Below are positions 17,710 through 25,591 of a DNA stretch of 64,000 nt, in pieces. A model generated the notes under the pieces. The model saw only the letters and a program-made list of their open reading frames with translations. It ran no database searches and was not told the DNA's origin. The stretch is from Pseudomonas cannabina (lineage in GTDB: Bacteria; Pseudomonadota; Gammaproteobacteria; Pseudomonadales; Pseudomonadaceae). The DNA lies in assembly GCF_900100365.1 (NCBI RefSeq), contig NZ_FNKU01000003.1, positions 1-64,000 on the forward strand. The letters run 5' to 3'. Position numbers and translations under genes: made by a program. The first letter of the stretch is position 1. Each line of letters opens with the position of its first letter.

Positions 17710-17942
17710 CACACCTATTGCCGCCAGATCTGGCGGCAGTGTTCGAGTTCCATGACAGTCTTGCAGGGGCAAGCCTGGGCGTGTCCTTGGCCACACTGCT
17801 GCAATGCCTGTGTATCGCAGAACAGCGTCATCTGGTACCACCGCTTGAAGCGGACTGGGAGTTGCACACACTTCCACTTGCGCTACGGGAGATGGCCCGG
17901 CTCAACACCGATGACATCGACGCGAACAGTCATCAGGGCTGA
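17691..17942 (+). CDS. Small hypothetical plasmid protein
   Basis: 83 residues, overlapping the previous gene by 19 bp. Helical, with HLLPPDLAAVFEFHDSLAG and a Leu-rich centre; no membrane segment or known motif. It resembles the 84-residue protein at 16539 in size and in its WELHTLPLALREMAR end, so the two could be distant relatives. Function unknown. Confidence 0.45.
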   Translation: MSNTRMTHLLPPDLAAVFEFHDSLAGASLGVSLATLLQCLCIAEQRHLVPPLEADWELHTLPLALREMARLNTDDIDANSHQG

Positions 17943-18253
17943 TCGCCTTTCTCAGCAGCATCCAGTTCCATACCCATCCTCGGACTTGAAGACGTCAGGT
18001 GCCGCGCTCCCGGCTCGTCGTGACGCGCTCTATCGTCGCGGCGAACGGAAGCACGGGCGCAGCGCACACTTGACGCTACCCCGCCCAGAAAAGGCTCACC
18101 TTGGGAGTGTGGGGTAGCTTCACCACCCCGCGCTCCCGAGGTCAACGCGGCCGTTGCGGGATGACAAGGGCCGCGCCCTTGGTGTTGAAACTCTACGCCA
18201 CAAACCATTCTATTCAGGCGATTGATCGCCTCAACTCGACCATAGGAAACACT
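17943..18253 (+). promoter_or_regulatory. Intergenic region with palindrome and likely traL promoter
   Basis: About 310 bp without a gene. TTGAAA near 18185 and TTCTAT 17 bp downstream form a plausible sigma-70 promoter. AGGCGATTGATCGCCT (about 18216-18231) is a perfect 7-bp-arm palindrome just before the start codon and could be an operator. Nothing else was recognised. Confidence 0.45.
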
Positions 18254-19133
18254 ATGAACAACCTTATGCCGATGGAAAATACAACCCACTGGATTCTTCA
18301 AGGGAAAGGCGGCGTGGGTAAGTCCTTCGCGTCATCCATTCTCGCGCAGTACATGATTGAACGCGGCCATGAGCCAGCGTGCGGGGATACTGACCCGGTA
18401 AACAGCACCTTTTACCAAATTGCTGCGTTAAACGTTCAACTGATCAAAATTGCTGAAGACGGGATCGTGATGCAGCGCCTTTTTGATCCGCTCTTTGAGT
18501 CCATTCTGCTGAGCGACAGGGTGTCGGTTGTCGATAACGGAGCCTCGACGTTTTTACCGTTCGCGCAGTTCATAAAATCCAATTGTGTTCTTGAAACAAT
18601 GCAGGAATACGGTAAACAGGTATTCATACACTGTGTCGTCACCGGTGGCCAATCGAAAGACGACACGGCAGCCGGACTAATTTCCTTGATTGACCTGGTG
18701 CGAAGCACCCAATCCAATGCAAAAATTGTTGTTTGGGTAAACGAGTTTTGGGGTAAGCCTACTTTTGATGGCAAAACCCTGGAGCAGAATGAATGGTTTC
18801 AAGAGGCCTTGCCGATCATTCAAGGGGTTGTCACAATCGTTCAAAGAAATGGTGATGACTTTATTACTGATATTCGACTGATGACTGAGCGGCACATGAC
18901 TTACCGTGAAGTTAAAGTCTCCACTGACTTTGGCTTGATGCCTAAGGAGACGCTGATTTATTCTAAAACCCAGCTGTTGCCCCCAGATAAATCAAGGCCT
19001 CCAGAGCGTTGCAGGGACGAAAAATCGAATAAATCAGCGCCTCCCTAAGTCAAGAATATTCAATGTGTTTAATGATGTATATCGTCAATTGGATGTGGTT
19101 TTTTCCCGTGAGGATGGAAACTCGAATGAATGA
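18254..19133 (+). pseudogene. TraL/StbB-like P-loop ATPase interrupted by MITE A
   Basis: From ATG 18254 the protein reads WILQGKGGVGKSFASSILAQY (deviant Walker A, ParA/MinD type), CGDTDPVNSTFY, VVDNGASTFLPFAQF and HCVVTGGQSKDDT. This order matches TraL of RP4 and StbB of R388, which act in plasmid stability and conjugation. MITE A at 18946 ends it after LMPK, adding a 33-residue foreign tail. Removal of the MITE and one CTAA continues SRIFNVFNDVYRQLDVVFSR to a stop at 19133, overlapping the next start. The truncated protein retains the whole nucleotide-binding core and lacks only about 28 C-terminal residues, so partial activity is possible. Confidence 0.85.
18946..19044 (+). mobile_element. 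MITE A, copy 11 (in traL-like gene)
   Basis: 99 bp, CTAA on both sides (18942-18945, 19045-19048). Same frame relationship as copies 4 and 5: it appends the tail starting ETLIYSKTQ. Confidence 0.92.
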
Positions 19134-19764
19134 TAAAGAGCTGAATCAGAAAATTCGTAATGAAGTATTCTCCGAACATGGGATTCGCCTGTCCGAACAA
19201 GATCCCATCTTTTCCGTAGTGCTTGCCAATAAGATGATGCTCGACAGTGTGAGTGATTCACTGGAAGAGGTGGTTCGTGATGTTCCACGCGCGATGAATA
19301 CGGTCATTGAGAAAATTGTGCTCGCTGTTGAAGATTCGGAAAGGACTGTAGGGTCTTTACGAGACGAGACCAAAGGCATGTTGAGTGCCTTAACCAAACT
19401 TGAAATTGAAAATGCGCATCAACGTATCAAGGAAATTGTGGTTGCTGATACCTCTGCTGTATTAACGGGGTCTACTAAGGCGCTGCAATCAGTGGCTGCA
19501 AAGGCGGAAGGCAAAATAAACGAACTGTCAGCGAGTTTGCGAGATACCAAGCTGTTAATAACGAATGTTTGTCTTTCTGTTGCCCTTGCTTTAACTGTGA
19601 TGACGGCCTCTGTTGGGGGGGTGATGTTGTATAATTTTGCGCAGGACAGTCAGGAAAACGCCAACTATTGGTATGGAGAATCAAAAAAACAGAGTCAGGC
19701 TATTGATAGGTTGCCCAGTAATGTTAAAAAGCAGGTGTTAGAGCTGATGAGTAAAAAGGGGTGA
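19126..19764 (+). CDS. TraM/StbC-like conjugation accessory membrane protein
   Basis: 212 residues from ATG 19126, overlapping the end of the undisturbed traL frame. The long N-terminal part (residues 1-140) is helical and coiled-coil-like. One transmembrane segment follows (LLITNVCLSVALALTVMTASVGGVML, about 143-170) and then a short polar C-terminus. Position after a TraL-like gene and the architecture match TraM of IncP plasmids / StbC-type proteins. The assignment is by synteny rather than a clear motif. Confidence 0.6.
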   Translation: MNDKELNQKIRNEVFSEHGIRLSEQDPIFSVVLANKMMLDSVSDSLEEVVRDVPRAMNTVIEKIVLAVEDSERTVGSLRDETKGMLSALTKLEIENAHQRIKEIVVADTSAVLTGSTKALQSVAAKAEGKINELSASLRDTKLLITNVCLSVALALTVMTASVGGVMLYNFAQDSQENANYWYGESKKQSQAIDRLPSNVKKQVLELMSKKG

Positions 19765-19781
19765 GTTCACCCCTTTTCTGA

Positions 19782-20189
19782 CTATTTTCGTCCGTATATT
19801 CGGTCTTTGTCAGGTACAGAGTGGTGCACTGCATTGCTGTCTCTGCCGTTACCGCCGAGCCCTGCGAAAGGGTGAGGCTTACCTTCAGGCTGTTGAGATG
19901 TTGTTAGTTTCTGACTCGCACTACGTGATTCTGAACTTCCAGCGATGCCTGTATTTGCCTCACTTATCTTAGTGCTACGGCGGATTCTGTACAGAGCGCT
20001 TTCGAATGTTTTCATGGTGATTGCCAATCCATCATCTTCTAGCGCTTTCAGAATGGCTGTGCGGCTCACCCCTGCCTCAAGCGCTCTTTCGATGTCAGGG
20101 AAAATGTCACGCAGGCGGCTGGCCACACTGCGACCGTTCTGTGCGTTGGCCATTCTGTTTAGGGTGTCAGCAATGGTTGATTTGGCCAT
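19782..20189 (-). CDS. TraK/StbA-like DNA-binding protein
   Basis: 135 residues on the minus strand. The N-terminal half is a helix-turn-helix-like domain (VASRLRDIFPDIERALEAGVSRTAILKALEDDGL, then TMKTFESALYRIRR). The C-terminal half is Ser/Gln-rich and disordered. TraK (RP4) and StbA (R388) have this plan and bind direct repeats next to their own gene and oriT. Here the gene starts directly beside an array of phased TGCAGTG repeats (20224-20371) and converges on the TraL/TraM pair. Expected roles are plasmid segregation and accessory function at oriT, with autoregulation through the repeats. Confidence 0.65.
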   Translation of the reverse strand: MAKSTIADTLNRMANAQNGRSVASRLRDIFPDIERALEAGVSRTAILKALEDDGLAITMKTFESALYRIRRSTKISEANTGIAGSSESRSASQKLTTSQQPEGKPHPFAGLGGNGRDSNAVHHSVPDKDRIYGRK

Positions 20190-20223
20190 AAATGTTCCTT
20201 TTCATCAGGGTTTGCTGTGGGGA

Positions 20224-20371
20224 TGCAGTGAAAGTGCAGTGTAGGTGCAGTGAAGATGCAGTGCAAATGCAGTGAGGTGCAGTGTGCGTGCAGTTATAAA
20301 GCAGTGAAAGTGCAGTGTAATGCAGTGTAGGTGCAGTTATTTTGCAGTGCGAGTGCAGTGCAAATGCAGTG
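20224..20371 (+). repeat. Array of about 14 TGCAGTG direct repeats (centromere-like)
   Basis: TGCAGTG (or TGCAGTT/GCAGTG) recurs about every 10-12 bp, mostly 11 bp, so the repeats face one side of the helix. They occupy the region between the StbA/TraK-like start and the oriT hairpin, as stbDRs do in R388. Likely binding sites for the adjacent StbA-like protein; they also cover its promoter. Confidence 0.8.
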
Positions 20372-20418
20372 TGCACTTGTCTTCTGGAACCGCACTCGAA
20401 ATCCGAATTCGCTAAACA

Positions 20419-20476
20419 GGCACGTTACCGATGTATACGGGGGGATGAAGCGCCCCCCCGAATACATCGCCGTGCC
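20419..20476 (+). other. Probable oriT: long inverted repeat with G7/C7 stem
   Basis: Nested inverted repeat: GGCACG / CGTGCC outside, CGATGTAT / ATACATCG inside, and a CGGGGGG / CCCCCCCG core with loop ATGAAG. A second hairpin AAAGGGGAAACCCCTTT follows (20477-20493). It sits between the repeat array and the mobC/relaxase genes, the usual place for oriT in MOBP plasmids. The nick site itself is not identified. Confidence 0.6.
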
Positions 20477-20576
20477 AAAGGGGAAACCCCTTTGAAACCC
20501 CGCAGAGCGTTAGCGCTTCGCTTGTTGTTAGTCATCAGTCAGTAAATCAGTCACGTCATTCATCGTCGGAGGCCCC

Positions 20577-20927
20577 ATGGCTGAGCAGCCCCCAAAGACC
20601 CGTGTCCTGACCCTGCGTGTGGGTGAGGATGATCACGCCGAGATACTCAGGAAGACCAAGGACGCAGGCATGACGACTTCCGAGTTCCTGCGTGACGTTT
20701 TTATCAATGCGAAACTCACCTTCAATGTTAAAGCGGCCAAGCCACAGGACTATCACCGGCTGCTGTTTTTCTATAACAAAACCAGCAACAACATTAACCA
20801 GTTGGCCCACCAGGTGAATGCTGCACACCGCCGTGGCATCATTTCTGAAAAGAAGTACACCCTCTGGCTGAATAAGTTGACAGCTATTGAGGCCCTGCTG
20901 TTAGCAGGGGTCTCCGATGCTGATTAG
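20577..20927 (+). CDS. Relaxosome accessory protein (MobC/NikA-like)
   Basis: 116 residues. The N-terminal segment (RVLTLRVGEDDHAEILRKTKDAGMTTSEFLRDV) is a ribbon-helix-helix DNA-binding fold. The C-terminal part has FFYNKTSNNINQLAHQVN, the hallmark of the MobC family. It is expected to bind oriT and help the relaxase nick. The stop codon overlaps the relaxase start by 11 bp, implying coupled translation. Confidence 0.88.
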   Translation: MAEQPPKTRVLTLRVGEDDHAEILRKTKDAGMTTSEFLRDVFINAKLTFNVKAAKPQDYHRLLFFYNKTSNNINQLAHQVNAAHRRGIISEKKYTLWLNKLTAIEALLLAGVSDAD

Positions 20928-23900
20928 GCCCGGTGGCTACAACACTGGCGCACAGGAATATCTCGAAGAAGGCAATAAGTCAGGGCGTGAGTTCACTCGC
21001 GATGAACTGGATCATCGCCTGGTGATATCCGGCGACCTTGATTTAACCCGATCTATTTATGAGAGTATTCCTGATCGAGGCCAGGACCGTTACCTGACGT
21101 TCACACTTAGTTTCCGTGAAGACGTTGTTTCTGAATCCTTACTTAAAGCCGTTACAGCCGAATTCAAACAGTTTCTCATGTATGCGTATAAAGCGGAAGA
21201 ATTCAATTTTTACGCTGAGGCGCATTTGCCCAAGATTAAATGGGTCGATGATAAGAAGACGGGCAAGCCTATTGAGCGCAAACCGCATATTCATGTGATC
21301 GTGCCGCGCATTAACTTGCTCAGTGGTAATGAAGCCAACCCCGTGGGCTTCTATAAGAATCATGAGAAGTATTTTGAGGCGTTCCAGGAATACTTAAACC
21401 AGAAGTACAACCTTGCGTCACCCAGAGAGCATGTCCGTGTAGACATTGCTGATGCCGCAAGCGTGCTGTCCAGGTACAAGGGCGATGACTTCTACGGTAA
21501 GAATCGGGAGTTCAAGCAAACGCTGGTTAAGCAGGTGATTGAAAAGAACGTGACCAGCCGTGAGGCGTTCTACGAGTTGGCGGCCACCTACGGTGAAACG
21601 CGCATCCGCAACCAGGGCAAAGACAATGAGTACGTGGCCGTCAAGTTGCCGGGTGATGCGAAGTTTACCAACCTGAAAGAAACCATCTTTCACGATGACT
21701 TTATCGTCAGGCGCGACTTGAAAAAGGAGCCGCTTGATAAAGCGATCATTGCCCAGCGGTTAACTGAATGGCCGCAACGGGCGATGGAAATCAAGTATGT
21801 GGAGAAGGCGACACCGGCGTTTCGCAAGCGTTATGTGGCTGCCAGCCCAGAAGAGCGTCAGCAGTTGCTTGCTGAGCGCGAGCAGAAATTCTACCAAGTC
21901 CATGGAGAACACAATGACAACGTACACACCGGGCAACGACAGAGAGATCACCAGCGAAGTCCTGCTGAAACTACGGGGCGACGCACTGCCGAGCCTGCCG
22001 ATGGCTTGCAAGACCTGTCCGTCAGCGATGTGGCAGATCACCGGCAAGCCGGATCGGCCCGAAGCCGTGACGGTGCGCTGTTACTGCCCAGTGATGCACA
22101 CGTTCACCTGGGACAGTCGCAACCAGGAGGAGATTCTGGATTGCGACCACCTCTACCAGGAGGAGGACGAGGAAGACGGAACGGGTCCACAGCTGAGCGA
22201 GGAAGAGGAGGAAGCGGGCCTGCCGCCGTTTCTCAGGAGGCAACGGGAACAGCAACGCCAGCAGGCGCTACAGGCCGACGCCGGGCCGGAGCTGGAAAGC
22301 CCCGAAACGCCCGAGTACGAGCTGGACGAATAATCCCGCCGTATGCCAAGAACCCTCACCGTGTCGCCACCATCGCTGACATCGAGGAGCGAGGCCGACG
22401 CCTTTTTGATCCGCTCAAGAAGCCTTCTGACAACGCGCTGGTGTTCTACAGAGCACCTTCCGTCACGTCGATGCCCAAGGCAGCGACTGCGACAGCAACG
22501 CCTGGACGATCCACTGCCGGGCGTAGGCCCAGGACTCCAGGCAAGCCTCGCCCTCCCCGCCAATGGCGGCCTGGCTCTGTCGTCCCGCCCTACGCCAAGA
22601 ACCCCCACCGGGTCGCCACGGTGGCTGACATCGAGCAGCGCGCCCGGATGCTGTTCGATCCGCTCAAACGGCCCGCAGACAAGGCGCTGGTGTTCAAGCA
22701 CGCCTCGATCAAGGCCCTGACCGTTAATAGGCAGGCCTCGACGGTGGCTGCGTACTTCACGCGTGAAGCCCAGCACAACCGAATTGCCCCGGCTCATCGC
22801 CAGGCCATACGCCGCATCGATCAGCAGTATTTCGCGCTCAGGCGCGCTGTGTTCTCCGATCAACGATTAACCCGCCAGGACAAGGCGCAGCTGGTTTCCG
22901 TGCTGACCTTCGAACGGCTCAAAGCACGTGAACAGTTCCGCAACCCGAAACCCAACATCGAGGTGAATCTCATGGGCAGTGCAGCCATACGCAATCTTTT
23001 AGACGATGAAAAAGAAGACCCAGGCTTCAGCATCAGCGGTGCCAGAGGGCCTGGCCCTGAAGGCGTGCGTGACCGTGTGAAGCGGGTCATGGATCGCTTT
23101 GCCAAACAGGTTGATCCCGCCGCCGCCAGTCAGCGCGCGCGCGATCTAAGTGCCAAGGACCTTTACACGCGCAAAGCCAAGTTCAGTCAGAACGTGCATT
23201 ACCTGGACAAGCAGACCGACAAGACCCTGTTTGTGGACACGGGCAAAACAATCTCTATGCGTCGCACGGGGATTACCGAATCCGGTGTGTCGGTGGCCCT
23301 CCAGCTGGCCCGGGAGCGGTTCGGCAGCACACTGACGATCACCGGCACTGCCGAATTCAAAAAACTGGTGATCGAGGCCGTGGCCAAGAACGGCCTGGAC
23401 GTTCATTTCACCGACAAGGCCATGAACCGAAGCTTGGCGGATCGCCGTGCAGAGCTGGACATCGAACGCGGTGGGCAGAGCATTGGTCCAGCCACCGACT
23501 TGCCTCGGCACGTTGATGACGCCACACGGGACGTGCGGGACCAGGCGGATCGGATGGGCGTTACGGTGCCCATCGAAGCGCTGTATGGAGAAGGAAAAAC
23601 CGCCGAGCAGGTTAGCCAGGCGCTGGCCACCCAGTTGGACACCGTGCCGGAACCGGAACGCATTGCGTTCGTCGAACTGGTGGCGATCACCCTGGGCATT
23701 CCAGAACGTGGCGAGCCCAAAGGCGACCAAGCGTTTGCGCAATGGCAGGCGCAGCGTGCGCAACCGGCGGCGGATTCCGCAGCAACGCCTTCAGACGCTG
23801 CGCCTGAACCGGTGAGCCCAGAAGCCGCGAAGCCTGCTCAGGCCAACGACCCGGCCCTGCAGAGCCCCAGCGAGCTGGTCAGGCTTGAAGCGCAATGGCG

Positions 23901-24357
23901 TCGGGATTTCCCGATGTCCGAAGCAGATGTCAGGGCCTCGGATACGGTCATGGGCTTACGAGGTGAAGACCATGCCGTCTGGATCATTGCGACGAATGAC
24001 AAGACCCCGGAAGCGGCTGCCCTGCTGACGGCGTACATGGAAAACGACAGCTACCGCGAAGCGTTCAAAGCCAGCATCGTCGCCGCTTACAAGCAAGTCG
24101 AAAACTCGCCTAAGTTGGTCGATGACCTGGACCACCTCACGGCGATGGCTGCGCAAATAGTCAATGAGGTGGAAGACCGTTTGTTCCCTGCACCTCAACC
24201 AGCAACAGGCCAGACAGCCCCGGTCAGGGGCAAAGTCATCGAGGGCACGCTGATCGAGCACGGGGAAGCACCCTATCAGCACAAGGACGACAACCAGATG
24301 AGCTACTTTGTGACGCTCAAGCCCGAGGGGGTAGACCCCGCACGGTGTGGGGCGTAG
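20917..24357 (+). CDS. Relaxase (MOBP type) with C-terminal LPD7 domain
   Basis: 1146 codons as read. The relaxase domain occupies residues ~1-330: conserved Tyr in RPGGYNTGAQEYL and the metal-binding histidine box KPHIHVIVPRIN (about residue 125). Residues ~335-470 are Arg/Gly/Ala-rich and coincide with another gene in the +1 frame. A ~40-residue repeat (PPYAKNPHRVAT.ADIE...LFDPLK) follows twice near 475 and 550, then an LPD7-like domain (LYTRKAKFSQNVHYLDKQTD...) near 750-870 and a Pro/Ala linker. The enzyme nicks oriT and pilots the strand into the type IV system. One base appears to be missing near 24339, so the last ~85 residues lie in the next frame (to 24623). Confidence 0.88.
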   Translation: MLIRPGGYNTGAQEYLEEGNKSGREFTRDELDHRLVISGDLDLTRSIYESIPDRGQDRYLTFTLSFREDVVSESLLKAVTAEFKQFLMYAYKAEEFNFYAEAHLPKIKWVDDKKTGKPIERKPHIHVIVPRINLLSGNEANPVGFYKNHEKYFEAFQEYLNQKYNLASPREHVRVDIADAASVLSRYKGDDFYGKNREFKQTLVKQVIEKNVTSREAFYELAATYGETRIRNQGKDNEYVAVKLPGDAKFTNLKETIFHDDFIVRRDLKKEPLDKAIIAQRLTEWPQRAMEIKYVEKATPAFRKRYVAASPEERQQLLAEREQKFYQVHGEHNDNVHTGQRQRDHQRSPAETTGRRTAEPADGLQDLSVSDVADHRQAGSARSRDGALLLPSDAHVHLGQSQPGGDSGLRPPLPGGGRGRRNGSTAERGRGGSGPAAVSQEATGTATPAGATGRRRAGAGKPRNARVRAGRIIPPYAKNPHRVATIADIEERGRRLFDPLKKPSDNALVFYRAPSVTSMPKAATATATPGRSTAGRRPRTPGKPRPPRQWRPGSVVPPYAKNPHRVATVADIEQRARMLFDPLKRPADKALVFKHASIKALTVNRQASTVAAYFTREAQHNRIAPAHRQAIRRIDQQYFALRRAVFSDQRLTRQDKAQLVSVLTFERLKAREQFRNPKPNIEVNLMGSAAIRNLLDDEKEDPGFSISGARGPGPEGVRDRVKRVMDRFAKQVDPAAASQRARDLSAKDLYTRKAKFSQNVHYLDKQTDKTLFVDTGKTISMRRTGITESGVSVALQLARERFGSTLTITGTAEFKKLVIEAVAKNGLDVHFTDKAMNRSLADRRAELDIERGGQSIGPATDLPRHVDDATRDVRDQADRMGVTVPIEALYGEGKTAEQVSQALATQLDTVPEPERIAFVELVAITLGIPERGEPKGDQAFAQWQAQRAQPAADSAATPSDAAPEPVSPEAAKPAQANDPALQSPSELVRLEAQWRRDFPMSEADVRASDTVMGLRGEDHAVWIIATNDKTPEAAALLTAYMENDSYREAFKASIVAAYKQVENSPKLVDDLDHLTAMAAQIVNEVEDRLFPAPQPATGQTAPVRGKVIEGTLIEHGEAPYQHKDDNQMSYFVTLKPEGVDPARCGA
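21914..22333 (+). CDS. Overprinted gene inside the relaxase gene (acidic, Cys-containing protein)
   Basis: 139 residues in the +1 frame of the relaxase gene, from ATG 21914 with GGAG at 21904-21907. It begins MTTYTPGNDREITSEVLLKL. Four cysteines in CKTC...RCYCP plus ILDCDH suggest a metal site; the C-terminal third is strongly acidic and Gln/Glu-rich. This frame looks like ordinary protein, whereas the relaxase frame over the same DNA is low-complexity Arg/Gly/Ala, so this is the frame under protein-like constraint. Probably a small conjugation accessory protein; the name is unknown to me. Confidence 0.6.
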   Translation: MTTYTPGNDREITSEVLLKLRGDALPSLPMACKTCPSAMWQITGKPDRPEAVTVRCYCPVMHTFTWDSRNQEEILDCDHLYQEEDEEDGTGPQLSEEEEEAGLPPFLRRQREQQRQQALQADAGPELESPETPEYELDE

Positions 24358-24623
24358 GGCTGGAAGATGCCATGAAGGATTCGAATCTGAAGCAAGGCGA
24401 CCAGGTACGGTTGCAAGACCTGGGCACTCAGCCTGTCGTGGTGCAGGTCATCGAAGAGGACGGCACTGTGACGGACAAAACGGTCAACCGCCGCGAATGG
24501 TCAGCGCAGCCGACCGCGCCTGAACGGGAGGTGGCCGAGACCACGCCCAAGGGGCAGGCCGCCGCAGCAGGCACACCGGAGCTGTCATCTCCAGATGAAG
24601 AAGACGGCATGAGCATGGACTGA
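24345..24623 (+). pseudogene. C-terminal continuation of the relaxase, out of frame
   Basis: The frame VWGVGLEDAMKDSNLKQGDQ follows naturally on relaxase ...MSYFVTLKPEG, as in LPD7 relaxases, but is separated by a one-base shift in the GGGGGTAGACCCC stretch (24328-24340). No separate start signal precedes it. It is better regarded as the lost end of the relaxase than as a gene. A homopolymer-type sequencing error is a possible cause. Confidence 0.65.
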
Positions 24624-24748
24624 GCCGCTTGATAAGCCACCTCTTGGCCAGGAGGTGGCACCTAAGAAATCACACCTCAACCCTGTGCAGCGCCGAGTCC
24701 GGCGCACTGGCGCAGGGTTCTGTTCGCATGCGCAAAAAGGAGACGTAA

Positions 24749-25177
24749 ATGAGTAACCGCAGAACGCAGAAACTGCACGCGCAGCACGTGCTCGAAACCA
24801 TTGCCATCGGTATTGCACAGCCTATAGCGCTGCCTCGCGAGACCATAGAAGAAGCGCTTCGCGGAGCCATTATGGACGGACGACTTGAACCAGGTGAACG
24901 GCTTGCGCAGCAAGCCATCGCCAATGCCTTCCAGGTCAGCCGTATGCCTGTGCGTGAAGCGCTGCGCTCGTTGGAGACCCAGGGTTACATCGCCGCGCAG
25001 TACCACAAAGGCTACCTGGTCACGAACGGCAATGAGCCGCCCCAGTACGGTCACCTACCCGGCTTGCTGAGGTGCGTTGCAGAGGGCCATAAGAGGCTGG
25101 CCGACCTCGAATCAAAAGTGGCCTTTGAAAACGAAATCCTGCGCGTCCTGGGCCAGCTGCGCCCCACTCCGTGCTGA
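24749..25177 (+). CDS. GntR-like winged-helix regulator of replicon 1
   Basis: 142 residues, ATG 24749 after AAAAGGAG. A single GntR-type winged helix (IEEALRGAIMDGRLEPGERLAQQAIANAFQVSRMPVREALRSLETQGY, residues ~30-85). The C-terminal part is short and helical, without an FCD or UTRA effector domain. It is followed by the repA leader region, and a closely similar copy sits at the same place in replicon 2 (60054). It is inferred to control copy number or a transfer promoter. Confidence 0.8.
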   Translation: MSNRRTQKLHAQHVLETIAIGIAQPIALPRETIEEALRGAIMDGRLEPGERLAQQAIANAFQVSRMPVREALRSLETQGYIAAQYHKGYLVTNGNEPPQYGHLPGLLRCVAEGHKRLADLESKVAFENEILRVLGQLRPTPC

Positions 25178-25468
25178 CGAGTGGCCTAGCTCTTTGAAAG
25201 CAACGGATTTTGTAAGGCGAAACGCGAGGCCCCCATGCTACTATCCGGCACAGTTTTATTTGCAGGAAAGCGACGATGTAGATTCACGAATCGCAGAAAC
25301 CAAAAAGCCCCGCTTGCCGGCGGGGCTTTTTGGAAAATCTTGAACAGGCCGTTTGAATGGCGGAATACCTGTTCAACACACATAACGTGAGCTGATTATG
25401 GCGTTCACTGCGGCTTTGTGCAAGCCGTCAAAAGTGAAGCCTTCAGTTCACCGCTGAACGGTGGACTT
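25178..25468 (+). promoter_or_regulatory. repA leader region 1 with start-stop codon pair and terminator
   Basis: No protein gene of normal size. AGGAAAGCGACG is followed at once by ATGTAG (25276-25281), a Shine-Dalgarno with a start codon directly followed by a stop; the arrangement is kept in replicon 2. A strong GC hairpin with T-run, AAAAGCCCCGCTTGCCGGCG... (25303-25332), works as a terminator in either direction. A smaller hairpin CACCG-CTGAA-CGGTG (25450-25464) covers the Shine-Dalgarno region of the leader peptide. This layout suggests antisense or attenuation control of repA. Confidence 0.6.
25303..25332. terminator. Bidirectional GC-hairpin terminator upstream of repA1
   Basis: GCCCCGC-TTGCC-GCGGGGC-type stem flanked by an A-run and a T-run. 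Conserved in replicon 2 at 60608-60636. Confidence 0.8.
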
Positions 25469-25591
25469 ATGGAAAAGATTCTTCAGCAGGCTGTGCCCCT
25501 TCTAAAGGCAGACCTGTACCCCCAGCATCACCAAGACCTGACACGTTTTACCGTAGCGCACGGCCTTCATGGCCAAGGCGGTGAAGCATGA
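25469..25591 (+). CDS. Leader peptide coupled to repA1
   Basis: 40 residues from ATG 25469 (MEKILQQAVPLLKADLYPQ...). Its stop codon overlaps the repA start as ATGA (25588-25591). This is the layout of Tap/RepB leader peptides in IncFII-like replicons, where translation of the leader opens the repA start. The Shine-Dalgarno lies partly in a hairpin (25450-25464), so an antisense RNA could act here. Confidence 0.7.
   Translation: MEKILQQAVPLLKADLYPQHHQDLTRFTVAHGLHGQGGEA

Noticed and set aside
20224..20371. CRISPR array
   Set aside because: Repeats are only 7 bp with ~11-bp periodicity, no spacers of normal size and no cas genes.
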